64,000 nt of DNA from Citricoccus sp. CH26A (GCF_000224415.1 NZ_AFXQ01000019.1:1-64000); one strand, 5' to 3'. Positions 29,837-40,157 are shown, counted from the first letter of the stretch. Made by a program: numbers and translations. Notes: generated by a model from the sequence alone, not told the origin.

Positions 29837-30553
29837 ATGGAATCCATGAAGTCCAAAGAGCCCGAAGCCAAGCTCCTGGTCGTCGATGACGAGCCCAATA
29901 TCCGAGAGCTGCTGTCCACCTCCCTGCGTTTCGCCGGGTTCGAGGTGGTGGCGGCCGCGAATGGCCGCGAGGCCCTGGCCGCTGCGGAGAAGGACCAGCC
30001 GGACCTGGCCGTCCTGGACGTGATGCTGCCGGACATGGACGGTTTCACGGTCACCCGCAAGCTCCGCGCGGCCGGCCGGCACTTCCCGGTCGTGTTCCTC
30101 ACTGCCCGCGATGACACCGAGGACAAGGTCACCGGGCTGACCGTCGGCGGTGACGACTACGTCACCAAGCCGTTCTCCCTCGACGAGGTGGTCGCCCGCA
30201 TCCGGGCCGTGCTGCGCCGCACCGCCCCGGCCGACGGTGATGACGCCGTCCTGCGGGTCGACGACCTCGAGCTCGACGACGACGCCCATGAGGTGCGCCG
30301 GGCCGGCGAGGTGGTGGAACTGTCCCCCACCGAGTTCAAGCTGCTGCGCTACCTGATGATGAACCCGAACCGCGTACTGTCCAAGGCGCAGATCCTGGAC
30401 CACGTCTGGGAGTACGACTTCAACGGGGACGCCTCGATCGTGGAGTCGTACATCTCCTACCTCCGCCGGAAGATCGACCGCCCCGACCTGCCGGACATGA
30501 TCCAGACCAAGCGCGGCGTCGGTTACCTGCTGCGCTCCGCTGAGAAGCGCTGA
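29837..30553 (+). CDS. OmpR-family response regulator, PhoP-like
   Basis: 238 residues. The receiver domain has the acidic pocket VVDDE (17-19), phospho-acceptor D61 in LDVMLPD, T89 and K111 in DDYVTKPF. The C-terminal winged helix has VELSPTEFKLLRYLMMNPNRVLSKAQILDHVWEYDF and the wing IQTKRGVGYLL. It resembles mycobacterial PhoP/TcrX-type regulators. It is partnered with the histidine kinase 20 nt downstream. The signal sensed cannot be told from the sequence. Confidence 0.92.
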   Translation: MESMKSKEPEAKLLVVDDEPNIRELLSTSLRFAGFEVVAAANGREALAAAEKDQPDLAVLDVMLPDMDGFTVTRKLRAAGRHFPVVFLTARDDTEDKVTGLTVGGDDYVTKPFSLDEVVARIRAVLRRTAPADGDDAVLRVDDLELDDDAHEVRRAGEVVELSPTEFKLLRYLMMNPNRVLSKAQILDHVWEYDFNGDASIVESYISYLRRKIDRPDLPDMIQTKRGVGYLLRSAEKR

Positions 30554-30560
30554 CCGTCCG

Positions 30561-30566
30561 TATCCT
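30561..30566 (+). promoter_or_regulatory. possible internal -10 box for the histidine kinase
   Basis: TATCCT is followed by seven bases and the kinase ATG at 30574. The kinase may therefore also be made from its own leaderless transcript. Confidence 0.45.
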
Positions 30567-30573
30567 TGATGGC

Positions 30574-32388
30574 ATGCCCCCACCCGTGAACCACAACGGG
30601 CGCTTCCGGCCGTTCCACGAGATCGTCCGGACCTGGAAGACCTCCTCGTTGCGCACCCAGCTGGTGGTCATGACCAGCGGCCTGATGCTGCTGGCCGTGG
30701 CCGTGACCGCCGCGCTGACCGCGTCCCTGTTCCGGCAGGAACTGGTGCGGCAGATCGACGAGGACCTGTTCGCCAACCGCAGCAATGTCTCGATCTACCT
30801 GACCAGCCTCGGCATGGGCACGGACTATTTCTCCTCGCCCCAGTCCATCCTGCGCTTCTACGGCGAACTGCAGGACAACGAGGGGCGGACCACCACGAAC
30901 TCCTCCTTCACCGGGGCCGACGAGGACCGGCCGGTCATTCCCGGGATGACGGCACAGGAGGTCCTGTCGAGGGGAACCCAGGCGTTCGAGGTTCCCGGCA
31001 CCCACGCGGACTCCCGCGGGTGGCGGGTGAAGGTCTACCGCCTGGAGTCCGGTGAGGGTTCCCTGGCCATCGCGCTGCCCCTGGAACCGGTGTACAGCTC
31101 CGTGGACCGGGTGATGTCCCTCGTGGCCACCATCGGCCTGCTGGCCACCGCGGGCGCCTCGGCGATCGCCTACGCGGTGACCACCCGCGCGTTCCGCCCG
31201 CTGCTGCGGGTGGAGCGCACGGCGGCCCAGATCGCGGCCGGCGACCTCTCCCAGCGCGTGGAGATGGGTGCCCCGGACACCGAGGTCGGCCGGCTGTCCC
31301 GTTCCCTGAACGCCATGCTGGCCCATATCGAGACCGCGTTCCGGTCCAAGGAGCAGTCCGAGGAACGCATGCGCCGGTTCATCCAGGACGCCTCGCACGA
31401 GTTGCGCACTCCGCTGGTCACCATCCGGGGCTTCTCCGAGCTCTACCGGCACGGCGGGATCTCCGAGAAGGAGGACGTGGACGCCGCCATGGGCCGGATC
31501 GAGGGTGAGGCCAAGCGGATGAGCCAGCTCGTGGAGGACCTGTTGACGCTGGCCCGCCTGGACGAACAGCGGCCGCTGGACCATGAGCCGGTGGACCTGA
31601 TGATGCTGGCCCACGACGCCGTCCTGGACGCCCGCGTCAACGCGCCGGACCGGGAGGTCAGGCTCGAGGGACTCGACGGCGGGCGCGCCGGTTCCGCGCC
31701 CACTTCCGGGGATGAGGGCCGGCTGCGGCAGGTGGTGGCCAACCTCGTGACCAACGCCCTGCGGTACACCCCGGAGGGCACTCCGTTGGAGATCGCCGTC
31801 GGTACGGTGGACGTGCTGCCGGGGTCGGTCGACTCCGACGGCCAGCAGGTGCACGGCTCGCGCGACTCCGTGATCGAGATCCGGGACCACGGACCCGGCA
31901 TCGACGAGGACGACGCCGCCCGGGTCTTCGAGCGCTTCTACCGGGCGGACTCCTCCCGCCAACGGGAGACCGGCGGCACGGGCCTGGGGCTGGCCATCGT
32001 GGCGGCGATCGTCGCCCAGCACGACGGCACCGTACGGCTGACCCAGACGCCCGGGGGTGGCGCCACCCTCTCCGTGCGCCTGCCCTGGATCCCCGCCGCA
32101 CAGGACCAGGACGAACAGTCCGATGAGGATGGGGCGGCCGGGACGGACCAGGCTGGGGACGGGGCCCCCGTCGCAGACGCGGACCTGCCGGTGGACGGGG
32201 ACGAACGGGCCCGCGAGCAGTCCGGCGCCGGCCGACCGGTGAACGGCAGGCAGCCGAGCGGCAGGCAGGCGGCCCCGGGGAAGCCGGTACGGAACGGACG
32301 CGGCGTGATGCGTGGCCGGCGCAAGCCACCCATCCCGCCGCGTCCTGCACAGGCGCCCGGCGGGACGTCGTCCTCCACAGCAGAGTAG
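30574..32388 (+). CDS. membrane sensor histidine kinase
   Basis: 604 residues. Helix 1 (about 28-52) and helix 2 (about 178-202) flank an extracytoplasmic sensor of about 125 residues. A HAMP domain follows (RAFRPLLRVERTAAQIAAGDLSQRVE), then the dimerisation box with H275 in DASHELRTPL. The ATPase domain has VTNALRYTPEGTPLEI (N box), IEIRDHGPGIDEDDAARVFERFY (G1/F) and GGTGLGLAIV (G2). The last 105 residues are acidic and then proline- and arginine-rich, probably disordered, an unusual tail. It should phosphorylate the PhoP-like regulator encoded upstream. Confidence 0.92.
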   Translation: MPPPVNHNGRFRPFHEIVRTWKTSSLRTQLVVMTSGLMLLAVAVTAALTASLFRQELVRQIDEDLFANRSNVSIYLTSLGMGTDYFSSPQSILRFYGELQDNEGRTTTNSSFTGADEDRPVIPGMTAQEVLSRGTQAFEVPGTHADSRGWRVKVYRLESGEGSLAIALPLEPVYSSVDRVMSLVATIGLLATAGASAIAYAVTTRAFRPLLRVERTAAQIAAGDLSQRVEMGAPDTEVGRLSRSLNAMLAHIETAFRSKEQSEERMRRFIQDASHELRTPLVTIRGFSELYRHGGISEKEDVDAAMGRIEGEAKRMSQLVEDLLTLARLDEQRPLDHEPVDLMMLAHDAVLDARVNAPDREVRLEGLDGGRAGSAPTSGDEGRLRQVVANLVTNALRYTPEGTPLEIAVGTVDVLPGSVDSDGQQVHGSRDSVIEIRDHGPGIDEDDAARVFERFYRADSSRQRETGGTGLGLAIVAAIVAQHDGTVRLTQTPGGGATLSVRLPWIPAAQDQDEQSDEDGAAGTDQAGDGAPVADADLPVDGDERAREQSGAGRPVNGRQPSGRQAAPGKPVRNGRGVMRGRRKPPIPPRPAQAPGGTSSSTAE

Positions 32389-32515
32389 GAGGCCCTGCCG
32401 GGTGCCCGACGGGGCTCCTAGCGTGGACAGGGAGCCGGACCACTCCGGCCCGGTCGGTCCGACCGCCTCGCGGCGACCGGACCGGCATCCAGATCCCCCA
32501 CCCACAGGAGTGAAC

Positions 32516-32806
32516 ATGGCGCTCGTCCAGATCGACACCGAAGACCTGATGGCCAAGAGCCAGGCCGTGGAGGGCTCCATCGGCCGGCTGCAGGCCGAGG
32601 TCAACGCGATGGAGGCCAACCTGCGCCAGCTGCAGGACACCTGGCGCGGCCAGGCCTCGAACAACTTCCAGACCATCCTGACCGAGTGGCGGGCCACCCA
32701 GGCCCGCGTCGAGGAGTCGCTGGTGTCCATCCGCGGGGCCATGACCCATGCGGCCCAGCAGTACCTGGACGCCGAGACCGCGAACGCCTCGATGTTCCGC
32801 GGCTGA
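32516..32806 (+). CDS. WXG100-family (ESAT-6-like) protein
   Basis: 96 residues from ATG with AGGAG upstream. The length and helix-turn-helix hairpin fit WXG100: a first helix (QAVEGSIGRLQAEVNAMEANLRQLQDT), the turn W-R-G, then a second helix (QASNNFQTILTEWRATQARVEESLVSIRGAMTHAAQQYLDAE). Such proteins are exported as dimers by type VII secretion. No FtsK/EccC-like secretion gene lies in this window, so the machine must be elsewhere. A strong terminator follows directly. Confidence 0.9.
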   Translation: MALVQIDTEDLMAKSQAVEGSIGRLQAEVNAMEANLRQLQDTWRGQASNNFQTILTEWRATQARVEESLVSIRGAMTHAAQQYLDAETANASMFRG

Positions 32807-32825
32807 CCTCCCGGGCCCTGACGTC

Positions 32826-32874
32826 AGCCGGGTGGGTGGAGGTGCGCAGGCGATCCATCTCCACCCACCCGGCT
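32826..32874 (+). terminator. terminator after the WXG100 gene
   Basis: A 16-bp perfect stem (AGCCGGGTGGGTGGAG and its mirror) surrounds a 17-nt loop. The next promoter begins 7 nt further on. Confidence 0.85.
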
Positions 32875-32880
32875 GAAACC

Positions 32881-32886
32881 TAGGAT
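32881..32886 (+). promoter_or_regulatory. -10 box, leaderless arrangement
   Basis: TAGGAT is followed by seven bases and the ATG at 32894. No ribosome site is present. Confidence 0.55.
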
Positions 32887-32893
32887 GGGGACC

Positions 32894-33829
32894 ATGGCCG
32901 TGCTGATCGATCCGGCACGGTGGCCCGCCCACGGCACCGTGTTCTCCCACCTGGTCTCGGACCACTCCCTGGCGGAGCTGCACGCCTTCGCCGAGGAGGC
33001 CGGGATCCCCCGCCGCGCCTTCGACGGGGACCACTATGACGTCCCCGTCGAGCGATACCCGGCCCTGGTGGCGTTGGGCGCCGAGGAGGTCAGCGGCGCC
33101 GAGCTCGTCCGTCGCCTGGTCGCCTCCGGGTTGCGTATCCCGGCCAGTCACCGGCCGGGCAAGCTGGACAAGATCCTCACCCAGCGGTTCAACCGGTTGC
33201 TGCCCGGTCACTCCCCCCTCGAACGGGAACCCGTGGTGGCAGACCTGTTGGCCCGGTGGTCCGAACCCCACCGCCACTACCACGACCGTTCCCACCTGCT
33301 GGCCGTGCTGAAAAGCGTCGACCTGCTGCTGCGCCAGGGAGAGGACTGCGGTCGCTGGGACCGGGCCGTCAAGCTGGCCGCCTGGTTCCACGACGCCGTC
33401 TACCGCGGCGACCCCGGCCGGCCACCCGGACAGGACGAGGAGGACTCCGCGGTGCTGGCGGAGACCGTCCTGTCGGATCTCGGCCTACCGGACCCGGAGA
33501 TCGCAGAGACGGCCCGGCTGGTCCGGCTGACCATCACTCACGACCCGGACCCCGAGGACCGCTCCGGCGCCGTGCTCAGTGATGCGGACCTGGAGGTGCT
33601 GGGCCGTGGTCGCGGTGACTACGCGCGGTACCTGGCCGCCGTCCGGAAGGACTTCGCGCACGTGCCGGACGATGCCTTCGCCGCAGGCCGGGCCGCCGTC
33701 GTGCAGTCCCTGCTGGACGCCGACCCGCTGTACTGGACCGAGACGGGTCGCCGGATGTGGGACGGTGCGGCCCGCCACAACCTCTCCGCGGAGCTGCACC
33801 CCACCTCCCGGTGGTGGTTCCGCCGCTAA
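32894..33829 (+). CDS. DUF4031-HD domain fusion protein
   Basis: 311 residues from ATG at 32894, chosen from the TAGGAT box 7 nt upstream; an ATG at 32885 overlaps that box. Residues 1-90 match the DUF4031 type (VLIDPARWPAHGTVFSHLVSDHSLAELHAFA, then FDGDHYDVP). The remainder is an HD-superfamily phosphohydrolase with HYHDRSHLLAVL, AAWFHDAVYRGDPG, THDPD and a later aspartate-rich SDADLEVLG. The HD part should bind metals and hydrolyse a phosphoester. The substrate is unknown. The fusion implies that the two domains share a pathway. Confidence 0.82.
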   Translation: MAVLIDPARWPAHGTVFSHLVSDHSLAELHAFAEEAGIPRRAFDGDHYDVPVERYPALVALGAEEVSGAELVRRLVASGLRIPASHRPGKLDKILTQRFNRLLPGHSPLEREPVVADLLARWSEPHRHYHDRSHLLAVLKSVDLLLRQGEDCGRWDRAVKLAAWFHDAVYRGDPGRPPGQDEEDSAVLAETVLSDLGLPDPEIAETARLVRLTITHDPDPEDRSGAVLSDADLEVLGRGRGDYARYLAAVRKDFAHVPDDAFAAGRAAVVQSLLDADPLYWTETGRRMWDGAARHNLSAELHPTSRWWFRR

Positions 33830-33885
33830 GGGTCCGGAACCGGACAGGGCGAGCGGTGCCCGTCCGGCGATGCGCCAGGACACGA

Positions 33886-33927
33886 GAAGGCCCGGCCCCC
33901 GGGAGACAAACCGGGAACCGGGCCTTC
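33886..33927. terminator. bidirectional terminator between the HD gene and groEL
   Basis: The 10-bp outer stem GAAGGCCCGG/CCGGGCCTTC encloses an inner CCCGG/CCGGG stem around GAGACAAA. It lies between convergent genes. Confidence 0.75.
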
Positions 33928-33997
33928 GCCGTCACTGGCGTCCGAGGCGGGATCAGTCCCGCCCGGACGGCCGGTGATGCCTGCTAGGAGCAGGTCA

Positions 33998-35725
<1,728 letters not shown>

Positions 35726-35796
35726 TCACCACGTTCAGGTCAAACTCGTGGCGCGGACCACCCGCATGCCTGCGGGCCTTGGCAGTCCGAACCACT

Positions 35797-35839
35797 GAGT
35801 GCTAGTCCATATTTAGCACTCGGCACACCCGAGTGCAAA
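35797..35839 (-). promoter_or_regulatory. CIRCE operator with an extra half-site
   Basis: TTAGCACTC-N9-GAGTGCAAA (35813-35839) matches the HrcA operator consensus TTAGCACTC-N9-GAGTGCTAA with one mismatch. A third half-site, GAGTGCTAG (35797-35805), lies 7 bp away in the outward orientation. HrcA should repress groEL at low misfolding stress. Confidence 0.88.
35810..35838 (-). promoter_or_regulatory. groEL promoter embedded in CIRCE
   Basis: On the minus strand a TTGCAC -35 (35838-35833) and a TAAATA -10 (35815-35810) are spaced by 17 bp. The -35 lies in one CIRCE arm and the -10 overlaps the end of the other, so bound HrcA would block polymerase. The leader would be about 170 nt. Confidence 0.65.
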
Positions 35840-35915
35840 CGTCGGGACGGGCCCTGGACGGTTGTTCAGCGTGCAGGGGAATCCGTGTCCGGAACGCAGG
35901 GGGCGCGGTAGCACG

Positions 35916-36641
35916 TCAGCCGGCGTAGGAGGCGGTGACCACCACGGCGATGCCCGGGATCCGTCCGTCGTAGACCGCCGGCAACCCGAGCCGGGCTGCG
36001 ACCGCCTGGGCGGTGACCGGGTTCGAGGAGTAGAAGACCGCGGAGGAGGACACCGGGTATCCCGACCAGTTCCCGGCGGTGGCCACCGTGAAGCCGGAAC
36101 CGGAGAGCGTGCCGCCGACCCGGCCGGCCAGCCCGTTGACCCGGGAGGCGTTGTAGACCTCCACCGGGAAGGAGTAGTCCACCGTCTCCGGCTCCTGGGT
36201 CTGCGTGGGAGTCGGTGTGGGTTCCGGCGTCTTCGTGGGCTGCGGGGTCGTGGTCGGCTGGGGCGTCGTGCTGACTTCCGGGGACCTGGCCGGTGGCGCG
36301 GACGACGGCGCCGCCGTGGCCGTGCCGGCGGCCGAGGGGTCGGCGGTCCCCGCCCCGGCACCGGGCCGGGCCGCCCCCGGGGAGGTTCCCTGCCCCGGCG
36401 CCGCCGACCCGGACACCGACGCCTCCGCAGCACCGGGCCGGGCGGTCTCCTGGACCCGCAGCGTGGGCAGGATGAAGTACGAGAACGCCCCGATCACCAG
36501 GGCCAGGGCGGCGGCGAGCGAGATCCAGGTCAGCCCGGACGGGCCGGTGCCGCCGGACGGCTCCGCCACGGCCCGATGGCTGCCCTTGCGGTTGCGGTAT
36601 TCGGGCACGTCATCGAACTGATCGCGCGGGTACTCAGTCAT
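35916..36641 (-). CDS. LytR_C-domain membrane protein
   Basis: 241 residues: a cytoplasmic N-terminus (about 37), one helix (about 38-58), a long Ala/Pro/Thr linker with TPQPTTTPQPTKTPEPTPTPT (about 70-150), and an extracytoplasmic LytR_C domain (YSFPVEVYNASRVNGLAGRVGGTLSGSGF, then SAVFYSSNPVTAQAVAARLGL). This plan matches VirR-like proteins of mycobacteria, which sit near groEL2 and a DUF3263 gene, as here (from memory). They are linked to cell-wall homeostasis. No LCP catalytic domain is present. Confidence 0.87.
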   Translation of the reverse strand: MTEYPRDQFDDVPEYRNRKGSHRAVAEPSGGTGPSGLTWISLAAALALVIGAFSYFILPTLRVQETARPGAAEASVSGSAAPGQGTSPGAARPGAGAGTADPSAAGTATAAPSSAPPARSPEVSTTPQPTTTPQPTKTPEPTPTPTQTQEPETVDYSFPVEVYNASRVNGLAGRVGGTLSGSGFTVATAGNWSGYPVSSSAVFYSSNPVTAQAVAARLGLPAVYDGRIPGIAVVVTASYAG

Positions 36642-36724
36642 GGACCATCATCACCAGATCTTCGGCACCGGGCGGCGCCGGGGTGGCTGCCGCAGACGTG
36701 GCCACGGCCCCATGACCGTGGCGC

Positions 36725-37078
36725 TCAGGCCTCCTGCCGCCTGGCGCTGCGGGCCCGGTGGCGAGTCGTCCGTAGTCTACGCAATCTCTTGACCAGCATC
36801 GGCTTGTGGGCCAGGGCCTCCTGACGGTCGAGCAGGCCGTTGAGCACCTGGTAGTACGTGGTGGCCGAGATGGAGAACCGGTCGCGGATCGCCTGGTCCT
36901 TCGCCCCGCCGTACTTCCACCACTGGTCCTCGAAGTCCAGGATGTCCCGGTCCCGCTCGGACAATGCCGACGACGCCCCGGGCTCCTGCCCGCTCGCGCC
37001 CTCCAGCCCGTCGTCCTGTCCCCGGTCAGCGCGCGGGTCGTCCTCGCGCTCCGAGGGGACGGGGTCAGCTGCAGTCAT
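36725..37078 (-). CDS. DUF3263 family protein
   Basis: 117 residues from ATG at 37078 (GGAAGGA upstream). The first 40 residues are acidic and low-complexity. The conserved core is LSERDRDILDFEDQWWKYGGAKDQAIRDRFSISATTYYQVLNGLLDRQEAL, which looks like a helix-turn-helix (IRDRFSISATTYYQVLNGL). A basic tail RRLRRLRTTRHRARSARRQ follows. It is probably a small DNA-binding protein. It is co-directional with the LytR_C gene, 83 nt apart, and divergent from ung. Confidence 0.85.
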   Translation of the reverse strand: MTAADPVPSEREDDPRADRGQDDGLEGASGQEPGASSALSERDRDILDFEDQWWKYGGAKDQAIRDRFSISATTYYQVLNGLLDRQEALAHKPMLVKRLRRLRTTRHRARSARRQEA

Positions 37079-37201
37079 GGGAGGGTCCTTCCGGGAAGTG
37101 GTCCCCCGCCGCGCGTCTGTTCGGGCACCCACGGCGCTGGACGGAGTACTCCACAGTCTACTCCGCCGAACTACAGCGGTGTCATTCGATAGTCTGCACC
37201 G

Positions 37202-37895
37202 ATGAGACTGCTCGAACCACTGGATCCCGGATGGGAGCGCGCCCTGGCGCCCCAGCAGGAGGCCCTGGATGCCGTCGGGCGCGAGGTCAAGGCCCGGAGG
37301 GCCGACGGGGAGCAGGTCCTCCCGGCGCCGGAGAACATCCTGCGGGCCTTCCGGCAGCCCTTCGACGAGGTGCGGGTGCTGATCCTGGGCCAGGACCCCT
37401 ATCCCACGCCGGGGCACCCGATCGGGATGAGCTTCGCCGTGGACCGGCACGTGTCACCGCTGCCACGCTCACTCGTGAACATCTACCAGGAACTGTCCGA
37501 GGACCTCGGCATCCCCCGGCCCCCACGGTGACCTGACCGCCTGGACCGGGCAGGGCGTGCTGCTGCTGAACCGGGTCCTGACCGTGGCCGCCGGCCAGCC
37601 CGCCAGCCATCGTGGATTGGGGTGGGAGCGGGTGACCGAGGCCGCCGTGGAGGCACTGTCCGGACGAGGCACCCCGCTGGTGGCCATCCTGTGGGGCGCC
37701 GATGCACGGAAGATGGCCCCGGTGCTGCAGCGGCACGCGCCCGCGGACGCCCCCCTCGGGATCATCGAGTCGGCCCACCCGTCCCCGCTCTCGGCGCGGC
37801 GCGGGTTCTTTGGCTCGCGGCCGTTCAGCCGCACCAACCAGTTGCTGGAGCAGTGGGGCGCCGAACCGGTCGACTGGCGCGTCGACCACTCCTGA
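37202..37895 (+). pseudogene. ung: uracil-DNA glycosylase, frame broken at a C run
   Basis: The first frame (37202-37531) has the catalytic motif [16 protein letters not shown] with D65. It ends early after DLGIPRPPR at TGA 37529-37531. The second frame carries [35 protein letters not shown] and the DNA-intercalation loop [20 protein letters not shown]. The switch is at CCCCC (37520-37524), which has one base too many or two too few. Restored length would be about 230 residues, normal for family 1 UDG, which removes uracil from DNA. A TAGTCT box at 37192-37197 lies 5 nt before the ATG. An intact ung is expected in this GC-rich lineage, so sequencing error is likely. Confidence 0.85.
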
Positions 37896-37922
37896 CCCCT
37901 CCGACCACGCCGCGCGGACCGG

Positions 37923-39776
37923 TCATCGACGGCCGATCCGGCGCCGTTCGTTGGCCTGCAGGGCGGTGGTGAACGGACGGGCCAGGGTGTCGCCCAGGAC
38001 CACGCCGGCGGCGATGGCCATGATGGTGGCGGAGGCGTTGAACAGCCCGACGAGCCCGTCCACGAGGGCGCCGCTGTCCATGGCGATGCCGTACATGGAC
38101 CGGAAGATGGTCAGTCCGGGCAGCAGGAACAGGATGGCCGGCACGGCCACCACGAGCTGGGGCGCGCCCATCCTCAGGGCCACGTACCGGCCGACGGCGC
38201 CGATGACCACGGCGGCGATGGCGGGGGTCAGCCGGGGCCCCACGCCCAGGGCCTCCGCGCCGGCGTAGGCCGCGAAACCCGTCAGGGACACCAGGGCGGT
38301 GGGCAGCAGCAGCTTCCACTCGGACTGCTCGAAGATCGAGTCCCAGACGGCCGCCAGGAAGACGAGCAGGCCCATGAACCAGACCGGGTACGTGGAGGAG
38401 CTGGCGTTGTCCACGTCCAGTTCCGCGAAGCCCATCAGGCTGGCGAACACCACGGCGGACATGATCCCCGCGATCAGCGCCGCGAAGATGAGGGCCGCGG
38501 AGACAAACCTGCCTGCGGCGGTCACGGGGAAGCCGTTGATCGCGTCCTGCACCGCGGAGACGAAGCGGCCCGACGGCAACAGGAGCATGATCCCGCCGGC
38601 CACCACCAAGGACGGCCCCAGCGGCACGTCGAGCTCGAAGAGCACCAGGGCGATCACGGTGGCGATGAAGCCACCGGCCATCGTGGCGAAGAACTCCGGG
38701 ATCCGGGCCCGGCCCATCACGTCCATCACGGTGATCAGCAACGAGGTGGACAGCAGGGCCACACCGGCACCGACCAGCCCGCCGCCGATGAACAGCACGA
38801 AGGTGGCCGCGAACAGGCCGGCGGACAGCGTGTTGAGCCACTTCGGGAACGGCTTGGGCTTGTGCCGGATGTCGGCCAACCGCTGTTGGGCCTCGTCCCG
38901 GTCCACCTCTCCGGCGGCGATCGCGGACACCAGCCGGTGCATCAGCGCCAGGCCCGCGTAGTTCTGCGACCAGGACCGCACCACGCGCTGCAGCGTGTAC
39001 GGCGTCTTGCCGGCGGGTGCGTAGTTCAGCGAGATCGACTGGTTGGTGATGTCCACCTCGGTCTCGTGCACGCCGAAGGCCTGGGTCACCACGATGATCG
39101 AGGTCTCCACCTCGAGGGCACCGGCGCCGAAGCGGAAGAGGGTCTCGGCCAGTTTCAGCGCGAAGTCCAGGGTGGTCCGCTCGTCGGCGTCCGCCAGCCG
39201 GGTGGTGCGCAGGTAGGGGTTGGCGTACGGGCTGCCGGCGATCCGGTCCACCATGGACAGGGCCTGCGTCGGCAGCGGTTCCGAGTACATGATCCGCCGG
39301 ATCGCCGAGCTGCCGGAGAACCGCAACCGGGGCTTCTTCGGCCCCCGCAGGGCCACCGGGGCGGCCGGCGGCTCGCCGGTGATCGGCTCGGAGGGCGCCA
39401 GCACGGACTGCGGCACCGGCACGGAGCTGGGCGGCTCCGTGATCGGGGTGTCGGTGACGGGCCCGACGCCGGCGCCGTCGGCGGCGACGGGGGCGGTGAC
39501 CGTGGGCTGCGGACCGGTCGCCGGGGCGGCGGTGGGGGTCTGCCCGGTCGGCACGTGGCCGGCGGCCTCGGCCGCCGGGCCCAGGGGGAAGTCCGTGATC
39601 GAGCTAGTGGCGGGGGCGCTCTCCTCCACGGCGGGACGGCCGGAGGCGGGGTGCTCCCCGGAGGGTGCTCCCGCGGGAGTCTGTGCCGCGGGGCGGATGA
39701 TGGGGATCTGGGACAGTTCCACGGGCGGTTCCTGGATGTTCCGGCGTCCCGATCGCGTCCTGGCCTGATCGTCCAC
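37923..39776 (-). CDS. threonine/serine exporter family protein (ThrE type)
   Basis: 617 residues from GTG with AGGAGG 10 nt upstream. The first 150 residues are Pro/Ala/Thr-rich and disordered. A soluble conserved region follows (TLDFALKLAETLFRFGAGALEVETSIIVVTQAFGV), then about ten helices in two blocks: the ThrE domain (LNTLSAGLFAATFVLFIGGGLVGAG to ALIAGIMSAVVFASLMGF) and the second exporter domain (FAAYAGAEALGVGPRLTPAIAAVVIGAVGRYVALRMG). Corynebacterium ThrE exports threonine and serine by proton-motive force. Substrate here is inferred from family only. Confidence 0.88.
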   Translation of the reverse strand: MDDQARTRSGRRNIQEPPVELSQIPIIRPAAQTPAGAPSGEHPASGRPAVEESAPATSSITDFPLGPAAEAAGHVPTGQTPTAAPATGPQPTVTAPVAADGAGVGPVTDTPITEPPSSVPVPQSVLAPSEPITGEPPAAPVALRGPKKPRLRFSGSSAIRRIMYSEPLPTQALSMVDRIAGSPYANPYLRTTRLADADERTTLDFALKLAETLFRFGAGALEVETSIIVVTQAFGVHETEVDITNQSISLNYAPAGKTPYTLQRVVRSWSQNYAGLALMHRLVSAIAAGEVDRDEAQQRLADIRHKPKPFPKWLNTLSAGLFAATFVLFIGGGLVGAGVALLSTSLLITVMDVMGRARIPEFFATMAGGFIATVIALVLFELDVPLGPSLVVAGGIMLLLPSGRFVSAVQDAINGFPVTAAGRFVSAALIFAALIAGIMSAVVFASLMGFAELDVDNASSSTYPVWFMGLLVFLAAVWDSIFEQSEWKLLLPTALVSLTGFAAYAGAEALGVGPRLTPAIAAVVIGAVGRYVALRMGAPQLVVAVPAILFLLPGLTIFRSMYGIAMDSGALVDGLVGLFNASATIMAIAAGVVLGDTLARPFTTALQANERRRIGRR

Positions 39777-39918
39777 GGCTGTCTATCCTCCTGTCCCGTC
39801 AGTGCCGGCTCGCGGGGTCTCCCGCACCGCCGCCGGCTGCACTCTCCGCTGTCCTGTCCCTGCCCGGTCCGGGGCGGACGGGCGGCCCACGGCACACTGT
39901 AGTGCCCCATTTAACGAC

Positions 39919-39943
39919 TGAAGGGCCCGTACCGGGCCCTTCA
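39919..39943 (-). terminator. terminator after tRNA-Val
   Basis: A perfect 11-bp stem (TGAAGGGCCCG and its mirror) with loop TAC lies just downstream of the minus-strand tRNA. Confidence 0.75.
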
Positions 39944-39950
39944 GGAGTGG

Positions 39951-40024
39951 TGGATCTTACTGGACTCGAACCAGCGACCTCTCGCGTGTGAAGCGAACGC
40001 TCTAACCAACTGAGCTAAAGATCC
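39951..40024 (-). tRNA. tRNA-Val (anticodon CAC)
   Basis: Minus-strand cloverleaf: acceptor GGATCTT/AAGATCC, D stem GCTC/GAGC, anticodon stem TTCGC/GCGAG with loop TTCACAC giving CAC, and T arm GCTGG-TTCGAGT-CCAGT. The discriminator is A, and CCA is encoded at 39950-39948. Confidence 0.96.
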
Positions 40025-40144
40025 AACAGCGTGCCAGCGTCTTCCCCGTCGGGGGCTGACAGCTATGAAAGCTTAGCAGAACTGAGGCCCAGTCCGAAAA
40101 CGCGCTGCGTGAGCCGCGGTGACGGGTGCTCGGCGCGGCGCACC

Positions 40145-40150
40145 TACGAT
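40145..40150 (+). promoter_or_regulatory. -10 box of azlCD, leaderless arrangement
   Basis: TACGAT is followed by seven bases and the ATG at 40158. There is no ribosome site. Confidence 0.5.
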
Positions 40151-40157
40151 GAACGGC

